Part shown: positions 43,382 through 52,237 of the stretch, piece by piece
How the letters are laid out: every line of letters starts with the position of its first letter
How positions within the stretch are numbered: the stretch's first letter is position 1
Source of the DNA: Lewinellaceae bacterium
GTDB lineage: Bacteria > Bacteroidota > Bacteroidia > Chitinophagales > Saprospiraceae
Direction of reading: 5' to 3'
Assembly: GCA_020636135.1 (NCBI GenBank)
Contig: JACJYK010000003.1
Span: 496,001 to 560,000, forward strand
Length of the DNA stretch: 64,000 bases
Translations under genes and position numbers: made by a program
Notes under the pieces: generated by a model
Seen by the model: the letters and a program-made list of their open reading frames with translations, nothing else
Databases searched by the model: none
Told to the model about the DNA's origin: nothing

Positions 43382-44677
43382 ATGCAATATCTCAGAACGC
43401 TCATCCTCTTTTATATTTTCTTTCTGGCCTACTCAAATCAGGCAGCTATAGCTTGCAGTATGTATAAAATTACTGTTGACGGTAAGACTATGGTTGGCTG
43501 TAATGAAGATGCATGGAGAACCACTTCCAGCATATGGTTTGAAAAAGCAAAAAATAATCAGGCTTACGGCGCGGCATTTACCGGTTCCAGAAGGGTAGGG
43601 CAAAACCGCATGGCCCCCCAATCCGGGATGAACGAAGCTGGATTGGTTTTCTCCAGATTGGCGTCTTATTATCCCCGTCAGGAGGAACAAAATAGAGGTA
43701 AAAAAGCAATTGTCAATGAAGTGGATTATCTATCCGGTATCCTGCATCAATGCAAAACAATAGATGAGGTTAAGCACTTTATCGAACAATACGACCACAG
43801 CTTCTTTATTGACGATGTATTTATTTACGTGGACCAATCTGGAAAATATTTGGTGGTAGAGCCCTATAATTTGATTGAAGGAGATAATCCGTCTTATGTT
43901 TTGTCCAATTTCTGTCCCTCGATCACTGGCCTTGAAAAAGCAAGAAACCTCACCCGGTACCGCAATGGTGACGATTTTTTGAAAGTTCATTACCCTGATA
44001 CAACGTTAGCTTTTTGTACCGCTCTGTCCGACACCATGCATGTTTGCAGAAAGCGCAATGGTGACGGCACATTGCTTACTTCTATCTGGGATAATAGGCA
44101 TGGTCTGGTAAATATTTATTTTTACCACAATTACGATACTACGGTACAATTTAATTTATCGCAGGAGTTGGCCAAAGGTGACCATATGTTGCAAGTGGCT
44201 GAATTATTCCCCGTCAACGCGGAATTTGAGCGATTAAAAACCTATAAAACTCCTTACAACACCCCGTTCTTGCGGGTTATGTTGGTGTTGTTGGCGGGTG
44301 CCCTATTAACTTTCACATTACTATTGCTGTTGTTTTATTTCATGAAGTCAGAAAGCCACAGATTGGATAAAATATATTTATTCAGCGCAGTGCTTAATGT
44401 AATTTTAATCTGGTATTTATTTATCCTGGCTACTAATGTCAATGTGTATTATTTTGATGCACCTTACAAACATTACAGTTCGCTGCTGATAAACATGTCA
44501 TCTTATATTCCATATTTATTTTTGATCGCTTTAATTCCACTGATGGTTTATAGTTTGCGACTGATAAAAGCGACAAAGAATAAACGCTGGATCAAGGGCG
44601 CACTTGTATTAAACAATTTAATTTACCTGACGTTAATCGCCGGGTTTGCTTATTGGGGCTTGACTTCCTTATCCTGA
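43382..44677 (+). CDS. Ntn-hydrolase (choloylglycine/linear-amide hydrolase type) with C-terminal membrane domain
   Basis: A 431-residue protein. The ATG at 43382 is chosen over an upstream TTG. A signal peptide ends AAIA, and signal cleavage there would expose Cys25 as the N-terminal nucleophile (ACSMYKITVDGKTMVGCNEDAW). Residues 25-280 resemble the linear-amide C-N hydrolase fold, with GCNEDAW, MNEAGLVFSRLA and a later YVLSNFCPS and TSIWDNRHGLVNIYFY. Relatives cleave conjugated bile acids, penicillin V or N-acyl homoserine lactones. From about residue 290 there are four to five hydrophobic helices (VMLVLLAGALLTFTLLLLLFYF, IYLFSAVLNVILIWYLFILA), so the enzyme is tethered to the membrane with its catalytic domain outside. 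This tail is not usual in the family. Confidence 0.75.
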   Translation: MQYLRTLILFYIFFLAYSNQAAIACSMYKITVDGKTMVGCNEDAWRTTSSIWFEKAKNNQAYGAAFTGSRRVGQNRMAPQSGMNEAGLVFSRLASYYPRQEEQNRGKKAIVNEVDYLSGILHQCKTIDEVKHFIEQYDHSFFIDDVFIYVDQSGKYLVVEPYNLIEGDNPSYVLSNFCPSITGLEKARNLTRYRNGDDFLKVHYPDTTLAFCTALSDTMHVCRKRNGDGTLLTSIWDNRHGLVNIYFYHNYDTTVQFNLSQELAKGDHMLQVAELFPVNAEFERLKTYKTPYNTPFLRVMLVLLAGALLTFTLLLLLFYFMKSESHRLDKIYLFSAVLNVILIWYLFILATNVNVYYFDAPYKHYSSLLINMSSYIPYLFLIALIPLMVYSLRLIKATKNKRWIKGALVLNNLIYLTLIAGFAYWGLTSLS

Positions 44678-44766
44678 ATTATGCGGGCCGTAATTAATGA
44701 TCCTCTGAGAAACTCAGTGTGTTCTCTCCAGTCTTCCTTTAGCGGATAATCGTATTGGAATCCCAG

Positions 44767-45918
44767 CTATCCGAGGGCGTGTAGCCGTCGTCCTGCTTCC
44801 AGCAGGGTCTCCGCCTTTTTGGCAAAACAGAATCGTACCAGGCGCAGATCATTTGGTGCAGTATAAAATGCAGACATTGGGATGGTTGCAATGCCATAGT
44901 TCTCCATCAGCCAAAGAACAAATTCTTCATCCGGGAGGTCACTTATGGCACTATAGTCGGCAACCATGAAATAGGTGCCCTGCGTAGGTATCACCCTAAA
45001 AGGAGTTGGAGCAAGCTGCTCCATCAGCAAGTCCCGCTTCTTTTCGAAGAAGGGTGCCAGCTGCTTAAAGGGATGGTGCTTGGCGACATATTTTGCTATG
45101 CCGGCCTGAGCCGGATGGTTGACCACGAAGACGGTAAACTGATGTACCTGCCTGAAGCGAGCGGTGAGGGTTTCGGTGGCAACAACATAACCGATCTTCC
45201 ACCCGGTGACATGGAGGCTTTTTCCAAACGAAAAACAGGTCAGGCAACGGTCACGAAGCCCCTCATAAGCCAGTGCAGTCAAATGGCGGGCACCATCGTA
45301 AACCAGATGTTCATACACCTCATCACTGATCACCCATAAGTCATGTTGTTGGGCGATCTTTTCCAGCTCGCGGTAGTCCTCGTCGGTCCATACATATCCG
45401 GAAGGATTATGCGGAGAGTTGATGATGATACCCCGGCTGCGAGGGGTGATGGCAGCCCGGATCTGGTCCCAGTCCAGAGATCCAAAGGGAGGCTCAAGGA
45501 CAATGGGTACCGGAACGCCGAGATGAGTAAGGATTGCCGGACGGTATGAATCAAATACCGGTTCGAAGAAGAGAACCTCATCACCGGGATAAACCAGGGT
45601 GCTCAGTGCGGTATAAATAGCCTGGGTAGCGCCGGCGGTTATCGTAATTTCATTGTGTGGATCGTAATTCACCCCATAGGTGGTATGCAGATGATCATGG
45701 ATGACTTGCAGCAGTTCCGGAACCCCTGCCAGCGGAGCATACTGGTTAGCACCCTCAAGCATGGCCTGATGCGTGAGATGAAGGAGGTCTTCGTCCGGCA
45801 TAAAGTCAGGAAAGCCCTGGGAGAGATTGATGGCACCAAGTTCCTTCGCCTGGCGGGAAATACGGGTAAAAATGGTGGTGCCGATCCCGGGTAATTTGGT
45901 GTCCCGCCAGTGGGTCAT
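44767..45918 (-). CDS. PLP-dependent aminotransferase, class I/II (methionine/kynurenine type)
   Basis: A 383-residue fold-type I aminotransferase. Marks: INLSQGFPDF at the N-terminus, ITITAGATQAIYTALSTL, IIINSPHNPSGYVW, SDEVYEHLVYDG, and SFGKSLHVTGWKIGYVVA with the PLP-binding Lys. The pattern matches the YbdL-like methionine aminotransferase and kynurenine aminotransferase group; specificity for Met, aromatic amino acids or glutamine cannot be settled here. Its start codon overlaps the stop of the pterin dehydratase gene by 4 bp. With that gene next to it, a role in aromatic amino acid metabolism is plausible. Confidence 0.88.
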   Translation of the reverse strand: MTHWRDTKLPGIGTTIFTRISRQAKELGAINLSQGFPDFMPDEDLLHLTHQAMLEGANQYAPLAGVPELLQVIHDHLHTTYGVNYDPHNEITITAGATQAIYTALSTLVYPGDEVLFFEPVFDSYRPAILTHLGVPVPIVLEPPFGSLDWDQIRAAITPRSRGIIINSPHNPSGYVWTDEDYRELEKIAQQHDLWVISDEVYEHLVYDGARHLTALAYEGLRDRCLTCFSFGKSLHVTGWKIGYVVATETLTARFRQVHQFTVFVVNHPAQAGIAKYVAKHHPFKQLAPFFEKKRDLLMEQLAPTPFRVIPTQGTYFMVADYSAISDLPDEEFVLWLMENYGIATIPMSAFYTAPNDLRLVRFCFAKKAETLLEAGRRLHALG

Positions 45919-46208
45919 GATTTGTGGGCTTGTTGGTATTTCTGATATACTTTGGATATGACAGCTGCCAGTTTGCGGTCTTTCTCGGTGACGATATTTC
46001 CGGCGTCATGGGTACTAAGGTCTATAGTGACCTGATTCCAGGAGTTGCTCCAATCCGGATGGTGATTGGCTTTCTCCGCGTGGAAGGCTATTTCAGTCAT
46101 AAACGAGAAGGCCTCAGCGAAGTCCACGAATGCAAATTCGGCATGCAGGCTTTTTGGTGTTTCTTTCCAGTCCATAAAATCGTTTGGTTTTTCAGTTGGT
46201 TCGTTCAT
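45915..46208 (-). CDS. Pterin-4a-carbinolamine dehydratase
   Basis: A 97-residue protein. The start at 46208 (MNEPTEKPNDF) is used; the longer frame upstream lies inside the M42 peptidase gene. The family signature is clear: AEKANHHPDWSNSWNQVTIDLSTHDAGNIVTEKDRKLA, in which the His-His pair is catalytic. The enzyme removes water from 4a-hydroxytetrahydrobiopterin, usually to recycle the cofactor of phenylalanine hydroxylase. It overlaps the peptidase gene by 17 bp and the aminotransferase gene by 4 bp. No phenylalanine hydroxylase gene is seen here. Confidence 0.9.
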   Translation of the reverse strand: MNEPTEKPNDFMDWKETPKSLHAEFAFVDFAEAFSFMTEIAFHAEKANHHPDWSNSWNQVTIDLSTHDAGNIVTEKDRKLAAVISKVYQKYQQAHKS

Positions 46209-47250
46209 CCCATCCCCATGCGAATGTAGGAAAATCCAGTAAAGCATGCTTTAACAGATCGATTGAATTCCGGACGTCCTGTTTGTGTACCATTTCAATA
46301 ACCTGATGAATGTGGCGGGTAGGAATGGATATGGCTCCGGCGATGGTTCCTTTCTTGCCCATACGCTGCACGTAGGCGGTATCCGTCCCTCCGGCAGTCA
46401 GGATCTCAGGCTGCCAGGTAATGCTGTGCTTAGCGGCGGTCTCCTTCAGGTAGCGTACCATGCGGTGGTCGCAGATCACACTACCGTCCATGATCTTGAT
46501 GGCGGTCCCTTTTCCCAGGGATGTGATCATCTCGTGCGGCTTGGCACCGGGAACATCAAAGGCAATGGTCGTATCCAGGTTGATCCCAAAATCGGCATCA
46601 ACAGCATGTGCTGAGACCATGGCTCCCCGCAATCCTACCTCCTCCTGTACTGTGAATACGGCGGTAAGGTCATAGGGCAGAACTTGTCCCCTGAGTTCAC
46701 GCAAGGCTTCGATGAGTATAAAGACCGAGATGCGGTTATCCAGGGACTTGGCATTGATACAGTCACCCATTTCGATGGTGGTGCGCTCCCGGGTGATGGG
46801 ATCACCGACTTCCACATACTTGAGAACCTCTTCGCGTGACATACCCAGATCGATGAAATAATCCTGGATTTGCACCACTTTATTGCGTTCCTCAGCGGTC
46901 ATCAGGTGGATGGGTTTCGAGCCCATGACTCCGATGAGGTCTTTTTTTCCATGGACAATGACGCGCTGGGAGGTCAGCGTCTTTGGATCAAATCCACCCA
47001 ACGTATGAAAACGCAGAAATCCATCTTCGTCGATGTGCGTAACGATAAAACTGATCTCATCCATATGGGCCGTGACCAGGACACTTTTTGACTCCGTGCC
47101 TTTGCGTACGGCCAGAATATTGCCCATGGCATCAATGGAATACGAGTCAACCAGATCCCGGATCTCGCGCAGGATCAAGGTACGGATCCGGTCTTCAAAC
47201 CCAGGAGCGCCGGGTGTCTCACAGACCGCTTTTAAAAGTTCGATATTCAT
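46192..47250 (-). CDS. M42-family metallopeptidase (aminopeptidase)
   Basis: A 352-residue enzyme. The start at 47250 (MNIELLKAVCETPGAPGFE) is the usual beginning of M42 peptidases; the open frame further upstream does not fit. Metal-binding and catalytic segments are TAHMDEI (His and Asp), AKSLDNRISV (bridging Asp), TVQEEVGLRGA (catalytic Glu pair), INLDTT (Asp) and IPTRHIH (His). M42 enzymes are cobalt- or zinc-dependent, tetrahedral aminopeptidases of the cytoplasm. First gene of an overlapping operon with the pterin dehydratase and the aminotransferase. Confidence 0.92.
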   Translation of the reverse strand: MNIELLKAVCETPGAPGFEDRIRTLILREIRDLVDSYSIDAMGNILAVRKGTESKSVLVTAHMDEISFIVTHIDEDGFLRFHTLGGFDPKTLTSQRVIVHGKKDLIGVMGSKPIHLMTAEERNKVVQIQDYFIDLGMSREEVLKYVEVGDPITRERTTIEMGDCINAKSLDNRISVFILIEALRELRGQVLPYDLTAVFTVQEEVGLRGAMVSAHAVDADFGINLDTTIAFDVPGAKPHEMITSLGKGTAIKIMDGSVICDHRMVRYLKETAAKHSITWQPEILTAGGTDTAYVQRMGKKGTIAGAISIPTRHIHQVIEMVHKQDVRNSIDLLKHALLDFPTFAWGWDERTN

Positions 47251-47519
47251 GAATGTGCGAAACTTAATGATGAACGGGGCAGGAGTACGAAGGTATTGTT
47301 TTTCACCCAATTCACGCATCCGAATTCCAGGTGATGAATGGATTGCCAATAGGAAGCTGGCGCAGAATGAGAAAGACAACAAATGGTTGATTGGTTTTTC
47401 CTTCACTGCGATCACCGCGGCAACCGGTACTTGACAGAACCAGCCCAGAAAGGCCCAGGTCATTCACAGGAAAGGATAATGGAAAGCGCTGGATTTTCAG
47501 TAACATTGCGGGCGGAATT

Positions 47520-48992
47520 ATGGCGTTTATCAAGAAACTAGCGGGCGAGACCATTCTGTATGGGATAAGCAATATCCTGCCGCGGATATTGAACTACCTG
47601 GTCATCACCTACTACCTTACCCGTAAGTTTCCGGAAAATATTTACGCCAAGCACGGCACCTATTATGCCTTTACCGCCTTCATCCTGGTGATCTTTTCAT
47701 TTCGTATGGAGACGGCATTCTTTCGCTTTGGCAATCAGAAACAGCAACGGGAATCGGCATTTGGAACGGCGCTGATCATTGTGGCGGTCATCTCGGTGTT
47801 GCTGAGCGGCCTCATATTCGGCTTTGCCCGCCCATTAGCCGACATCCTCAGTGCGAACCCGGACGAATATTACATTGTGCAATGGTTCGTCGCCATAACC
47901 CTGCTTGATGCAGTGGTGGCGGTTCCTTTTGCACGCCTCCGGCTGGAGGGCAGGCCTTTGTTTTTCGCTGCGGTCAAGGTCCTGAATGTGGTGATCAATA
48001 TTGCGCTCATCTTCCTGTTTCTGGAAATGATCCCCTGGCTTGCCGACCATGGCCACCGCTTCTGGCAGGGCTGGGTGGACAAAAACCGGTTGATGGATTA
48101 TGTGTTTCTGGCCAATTTACTGGCGAGTGCTGCGATTGCCCTCTTTATGATACCTTACTTTCATTTCCGTACCTGGACCTTTGACAAAGCACTGGCCCGC
48201 AAGATGATGATCTATGCTGCACCTCTGGTGGTGGTGGGCGCGGCCAGCATGGTGAATCTGTTTGCCGACCGCTTGTTGATTGCCAACTGGGTAGGATTTG
48301 ACGATTCCGGGATTTACAATGGGGCGGTCAAGATCGCTATCCTGATGAATCTGTTTGCCACAGCATTTAACTATGCGGCGGAGCCCTTCTTCTTCAGCCA
48401 GTCTGATCATACGGATGCACGGACCATCTATGCACGGGTGGCTCAGGCATTCACGCTGGCTGCTTCCGTGCTGATGCTGATCATCTTGCTGTACCTGGAT
48501 CAGATCCAGATCCTCATCGGACGGAATTACCGGGCTGGACTCACCATCATCCCGTATTCGCTGGTAGCTTATGTCTTTCTGGGACTGTATTACAATTTCT
48601 CCATTTGGTTTAAACTGAAGGACCGGACCGGACTGGGCGCATTGATAGGCATTGGCGGGGTCGTGGTCACTTACCTGGTCAATTACCTGACACTCAAAGT
48701 ATGGCATACCGGATACATTGGATCCGCCTATGCTGCGCTGGCTTGTTTTTTGTTTATGGCATTAGCCACCTATGTGACTGGTCAGCGCAATTTCAAGATA
48801 CCCTATGATCTGGGGAGGATGACTGCTTATGTGGGGGGTGGGTTGCTGATTTTTGGAGTCAGTGAGTTGCTGCGCCACTATGTCACCGGAACCCTGGTGA
48901 TCTTTCTCCTGAATACTTTCCTGCTTGTATCTTATATAGCCCTGGTTTGGCTTATCGACCGGAAAAACCTGAAAGCCCTGCTCCGTTTTTAA
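47520..48992 (+). CDS. Polysaccharide flippase (Wzx-like), second copy in window
   Basis: A 490-residue integral membrane protein with about 12-14 hydrophobic segments. The ATG at 47520 (MAFIKKLAGETILYGISNILPRILNYLVITYYLTRKF) is preferred over the open frame upstream, which has no membrane features. The pattern is of lipopolysaccharide/O-antigen flippases (YAPLVVVGAASMVNLFADRLLIANWVGFDDSGIYNGAVKIA-like segment). It is not closely similar to the flippase at 16321. The substrate is probably a lipid-linked oligosaccharide or peptidoglycan precursor. Confidence 0.85.
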   Translation: MAFIKKLAGETILYGISNILPRILNYLVITYYLTRKFPENIYAKHGTYYAFTAFILVIFSFRMETAFFRFGNQKQQRESAFGTALIIVAVISVLLSGLIFGFARPLADILSANPDEYYIVQWFVAITLLDAVVAVPFARLRLEGRPLFFAAVKVLNVVINIALIFLFLEMIPWLADHGHRFWQGWVDKNRLMDYVFLANLLASAAIALFMIPYFHFRTWTFDKALARKMMIYAAPLVVVGAASMVNLFADRLLIANWVGFDDSGIYNGAVKIAILMNLFATAFNYAAEPFFFSQSDHTDARTIYARVAQAFTLAASVLMLIILLYLDQIQILIGRNYRAGLTIIPYSLVAYVFLGLYYNFSIWFKLKDRTGLGALIGIGGVVVTYLVNYLTLKVWHTGYIGSAYAALACFLFMALATYVTGQRNFKIPYDLGRMTAYVGGGLLIFGVSELLRHYVTGTLVIFLLNTFLLVSYIALVWLIDRKNLKALLRF

Positions 48993-49036
48993 CGTACATT
49001 ATGACATCCGGGTCTTAAGGAGAAAGTCCTTGTTAT

Positions 49037-49423
49037 TTAATTAAGGATATAACTGGCGGCCAGCCGGAACTCGGGAATCTGGACTATAAAATGTTCATCG
49101 TCGTCGATATAGCGCATGGTGTAGGTGCCATACATTTTACCAACCATGGTGGATAGCGGGCACCAGGAAACGTATTGATGAAACTGGCCTTTCTCGAGGA
49201 TGGGTTGTTTACCGATAACACCTTCTCCTTTCACTTCCCGGTGGTTGCCGGCGGAATCGAGGATATGCCAATGCCTTTCCAGGAGTTGAACGGTACGGGG
49301 TCCATGATTTTCGATGGTGATGCGGTAGGAGAAGACATACTGGTCAGCCAGAGGCCGCGAATATTCGACCTGGAAGAATGTTTCTACGGTTACTTTTATG
49401 TCACGCGTGATTAATGTTTCCAT
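49037..49423 (-). CDS. apaG: ApaG protein
   Basis: A 128-residue protein of the ApaG family, an immunoglobulin-like fold of unclear molecular role, formerly linked to Co2+ resistance. Recognised by VEYSRPLADQYVFSYRITIENHG, TVQLLERHWHILDSAGNHREVKGEGVIGKQPIL, and FHQYVSWCPLSTMVGKMYGTYTM. It overlaps the gmk gene by 23 bp and is the last gene of the yicC-gmk-apaG operon. Confidence 0.92.
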   Translation of the reverse strand: METLITRDIKVTVETFFQVEYSRPLADQYVFSYRITIENHGPRTVQLLERHWHILDSAGNHREVKGEGVIGKQPILEKGQFHQYVSWCPLSTMVGKMYGTYTMRYIDDDEHFIVQIPEFRLAASYILN

Positions 49424-50003
49424 CTTCAGCTTTGACCTCTATAAAATCGGCTACGATCTTTTCTGCTTCCTGTAATGCTATATCTAAATGGTCGTTGAGT
49501 AAAACTACATCAAATTTTGTTTCATACGTCAATTCTTTCTTAATCCGTTCCAATCGTTTTTTCAGCGACTGCTCGTTTTCGGTTCGACGTTTTATCAACC
49601 GTTCAACCAGGATCTCGTACGATGGCGGTTTAACAAATACAGCCAGAGACTGGTCAGGATAGGCTGCTTTCAGATGTGTAGCTCCCCGGACATCAATGTC
49701 AAAAACGATGTGTTTTCCTTTGTGCCAGATGCGTTCGATCTCACGACGGAGGGTTCCATAAAACTGATCTTCATAGACTTCTTCCCACTCAACGAAGGCG
49801 CCATCGGCAATCCAGGCTCTGAATTCTTCTTTGCTTACAAAATAATAATCTTTGCCGTTCTCTTCATGTGGGCGTCGCAGACGGGTGGTGGCTGAGATGG
49901 AAAATTCCAGTTGTGGGAAGACCTGGAGCAAATGATGTACAATAGTCGATTTGCCTGCTCCGGAAGGCGCAGTGAATATGATCATTTTTCCCTGCTGCAT
50001 CAC
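49401..50003 (-). CDS. gmk: Guanylate kinase
   Basis: A 200-residue enzyme converting GMP and ATP to GDP and ADP. The P-loop APSGAGKST is at about residues 12-20, followed by the guanylate-binding SATTRLRRPHEENGKDYYFV and the IDVRGATHLK segment. The length is that of the bacterial family. The start overlaps the YicC stop by 4 bp, and the 3' end overlaps apaG by 23 bp. Start at 50003 or at the second Met (50000). Confidence 0.95.
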   Translation of the reverse strand: MMQQGKMIIFTAPSGAGKSTIVHHLLQVFPQLEFSISATTRLRRPHEENGKDYYFVSKEEFRAWIADGAFVEWEEVYEDQFYGTLRREIERIWHKGKHIVFDIDVRGATHLKAAYPDQSLAVFVKPPSYEILVERLIKRRTENEQSLKKRLERIKKELTYETKFDVVLLNDHLDIALQEAEKIVADFIEVKAEDGNINHA

Positions 50004-50872
50004 ATGATGTTTGCCAGTTGCTCTTTGATCTTCTCCAGTTCGTCTTTCATCTGAACGACGTAGCGCTGGATCTCGGGATGCTGGGCCTTGGCACCGAGAG
50101 TATTGATCTCGCGGCCCATTTCCTGGGTAATAAATCCCAGTTTTCTGCCTTTCAGCACCTCGTTCTGGGCGAGGACATCATGGAAATACTGGGCATGCTG
50201 GGTAAGCCGGACCTTCTCTTCGGTGAAATCCAGTTTTTCCAGATAATACAGGATCTCCTGTTCAAACCGGTTTTTATCAAACTTGACGTCGTTGATCAGG
50301 TCATTGAGATCTTTGTTGAGCCGGGTACGGATGGCCTGGATGCGGGTTTCCTCCAGAGGTTCTATTTGCTGTAACAGGGCTATGATGGCCTGTACCCGTT
50401 CCTCCATATCGATTTCCAGTGCACGGCCTTCTTCCACCATATGTTCAAGCAGCAATGAACAGGCCTGCTGGACCAAAGCGGAAACGGCTTCCCATTCTGC
50501 AGGGAGAATGTCTTCGTCAGCAACGGTTACCACGTTGGGGATGCGCATGATGGAAGGGATGAAGTCAGGGCTTTGAGCGCCTAATTCCCGGCTTATCTCG
50601 GACAGCTGGTTGTAAAATTGCCTGAACAACGGACGATTGATGGAGAAGCTCTCATCGGAACTGCCGTTAAGCAGGATGTTCATCTCAATTTTGCCACGCT
50701 GGATGCGTTCCTGGACCATCTTGCGGAGCTCAATTTCTTTTTCGCGGTAAGCAAAAGGGATTTTGACCCTCAGGTCGGGGTATTTACTATTGAGAGATTT
50801 GATTTCAACCGTGATTTCTTTGGTTCCAAAGCTGCCTTTTACCTTGGCATATCCGGTCATGGATACGATCAT
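50000..50872 (-). CDS. yicC: YicC/YloC-family endoribonuclease
   Basis: A 290-residue protein. The start at 50872 (MIVSMTGYAKVKGSF) is the usual start of the family; the frame upstream is not conserved. Typical segments are SMTGYAK, VEIKSLNSKYPDLRVKIP, RGKIEMNIL, and the C-terminal KGRKLGFITQEMGREINTLGAKA. Members are RNases or nuclease-like proteins tied to stationary-phase RNA turnover. It is the first gene of an overlapping operon with gmk and apaG. Confidence 0.93.
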   Translation of the reverse strand: MIVSMTGYAKVKGSFGTKEITVEIKSLNSKYPDLRVKIPFAYREKEIELRKMVQERIQRGKIEMNILLNGSSDESFSINRPLFRQFYNQLSEISRELGAQSPDFIPSIMRIPNVVTVADEDILPAEWEAVSALVQQACSLLLEHMVEEGRALEIDMEERVQAIIALLQQIEPLEETRIQAIRTRLNKDLNDLINDVKFDKNRFEQEILYYLEKLDFTEEKVRLTQHAQYFHDVLAQNEVLKGRKLGFITQEMGREINTLGAKAQHPEIQRYVVQMKDELEKIKEQLANIM

Positions 50873-50898
50873 ACATGCGTGATTTAGATGCGTGGGCC

Positions 50899-50906
50899 CA
50901 AAGTTA
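50899..50906 (-). promoter_or_regulatory. Candidate -7 promoter box of yicC-gmk-apaG
   Basis: Minus-strand TAACTTTG matches TAnnTTTG exactly, 26 bp before the yicC start at 50872. A TTG occurs upstream but with short spacing (about 14 bp), so the -33 element is not certain. Confidence 0.45.
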
Positions 50907-51011
50907 ATCCAATTCCACCACAACCCTGAGCCTCTGCCGGCCAAAAACACAAGTCCTTACTATTCAAATACTTATTTCGGGCCACTTTCTATAAAAAGGT
51001 TGAGGTTTCTT

Positions 51012-51040
51012 TTGATAATTTTAGAATTTTACGAAATTTG
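51012..51040 (+). promoter_or_regulatory. Candidate promoter of the HU gene
   Basis: TTG (51012-51014) and GAAATTTG (51033-51040, one mismatch to TAnnTTTG) are 18 bp apart, near the expected spacing. The HU start codon follows 57 bp downstream, in an AT-rich leader. Confidence 0.35.
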
Positions 51041-51097
51041 CCACGCTTTTTTTTGCAACTATTCTCTTGTAACTAGTTAAAAACCAAACAAATAACG

Positions 51098-51424
51098 ATG
51101 AGAAAAGCCGATTTAGTTACTGCCATCTCCGAGAAAACAGGTGTTCCCAAGGTGGATGTATTGGTTTCGTTGGAAACCTTTTTCAAAGAAGTGAAAGATT
51201 CCTTGTCCACCGGAGAGAACGTGTACATCAGAGGTTTCGGCTCCTTTGTCATCAAAAAGAGGGCGAAAAAAATCGGTCGCCACATCAAAAAGAACATTGC
51301 TCTGGAGATTCCGGAACACTGCATACCGGCCTTCAAACCGGCCAAAGTATTTGTTGAGCAGGTGAAAGACAATGCTCCCATCCCTCAGGATGACGATGGA
51401 AGCGATGAGGATGATGAGGATTAA
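51098..51424 (+). CDS. HU/IHF-family DNA-binding protein with acidic tail
   Basis: A 108-residue protein of the HU/IHF fold. Residues 1-90 match the family (MRKADLVTAISEKTGVPKVDVLVSLETFF, ENVYIRGFGSFVIKKRAKKIGRHI, IPAFKPAKVFVEQV). The final dozen residues (QDDDGSDEDDED) form an acidic tail not usual in HU. The protein bends and compacts DNA in the nucleoid. It begins a run of four co-directional genes that ends with rng; the TPR gene starts 3 bp after its stop. Confidence 0.92.
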   Translation: MRKADLVTAISEKTGVPKVDVLVSLETFFKEVKDSLSTGENVYIRGFGSFVIKKRAKKIGRHIKKNIALEIPEHCIPAFKPAKVFVEQVKDNAPIPQDDDGSDEDDED

Positions 51425-51427
51425 TCC

Positions 51428-52213
51428 ATGACACCATTCAGGTCCAAACCGATCACGTATTACATTAGTATTGGGGTGGCTCTGGCAGCCATAGGTATCA
51501 TATATTTTGGATTTGATATCAAGCCAAGCACCCAGCGAGTCGTGGAACAGTCCCGGCTTAACCAATTTGAAAGTACAAACATCAATGCGCTGTTTGATGA
51601 AGCCATGCCAAAACTGGATGAATCGTCCCGGATTTTTTTACAGAATCTGGAACGGTCCTTGCAGCCGGAAGACAGCCTGAATGCCGAAGTCTATAAACAA
51701 CTGTCATCGGCCTGGTTTAACCACCAGAATTATGCGATCGCGGGGTATTACGCTCAAAAGGTAGCCGATATCGAAGCGACCGCAGAAGCCTGGGGCATTG
51801 CGGGTTCGACCTACAGCTATGGATTGCGGAATGAAGACCCGAAGATTCGCGATTTCTGTGCCAGCCGGGCATTGGATGCATTTGAGCAGGCCATCTCCCT
51901 GGATCCCACTGAGGTAGCATACCGCGTCAATCAGGCTCTGGTTTACACGGAAGTGCCACCGCAGGATAATCCGATGAAGGGCATCCTGGCGCTCAGAGAG
52001 CTGGAACAGCAATTCCCGGATAACACCACCATCCTCAGCGCTTTGGGCAAATTGGCCGTAAAGACAGGCCAGTACGATCGGGCTAAACAGCGGTTCGAGC
52101 GGGTGGTGGAGCTGAACCCGGAGACACCGGGAATTTATTGCCTGCTTGCAGATGTTTATAAAAACCTGGGTGAAGACAGCAATGCTGCCCAGGCTCAAGC
52201 GAAATGTAATTGA
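51428..52213 (+). CDS. TPR protein with N-terminal membrane anchor
   Basis: A 261-residue protein. One hydrophobic helix (YYISIGVALAAIGIIYFGFDI, about 10-30) anchors it, so most of the protein lies in the periplasm. Tetratricopeptide repeats follow, for example AWFNHQNYAIAGYYAQKVADIEATAEAWGIAGSTYSYG, FEQAISLDPTEVAYRVNQALVYTE and KTGQYDRAKQRFERVVELNPETPGIYCLLADVYKNLGE. A scaffold or assembly role is typical of such proteins, but the partner is unknown. The gene lies directly after HU. Confidence 0.8.
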   Translation: MTPFRSKPITYYISIGVALAAIGIIYFGFDIKPSTQRVVEQSRLNQFESTNINALFDEAMPKLDESSRIFLQNLERSLQPEDSLNAEVYKQLSSAWFNHQNYAIAGYYAQKVADIEATAEAWGIAGSTYSYGLRNEDPKIRDFCASRALDAFEQAISLDPTEVAYRVNQALVYTEVPPQDNPMKGILALRELEQQFPDNTTILSALGKLAVKTGQYDRAKQRFERVVELNPETPGIYCLLADVYKNLGEDSNAAQAQAKCN

Positions 52214-52237
52214 TTAAAACATAAAAAATTTTAGACT

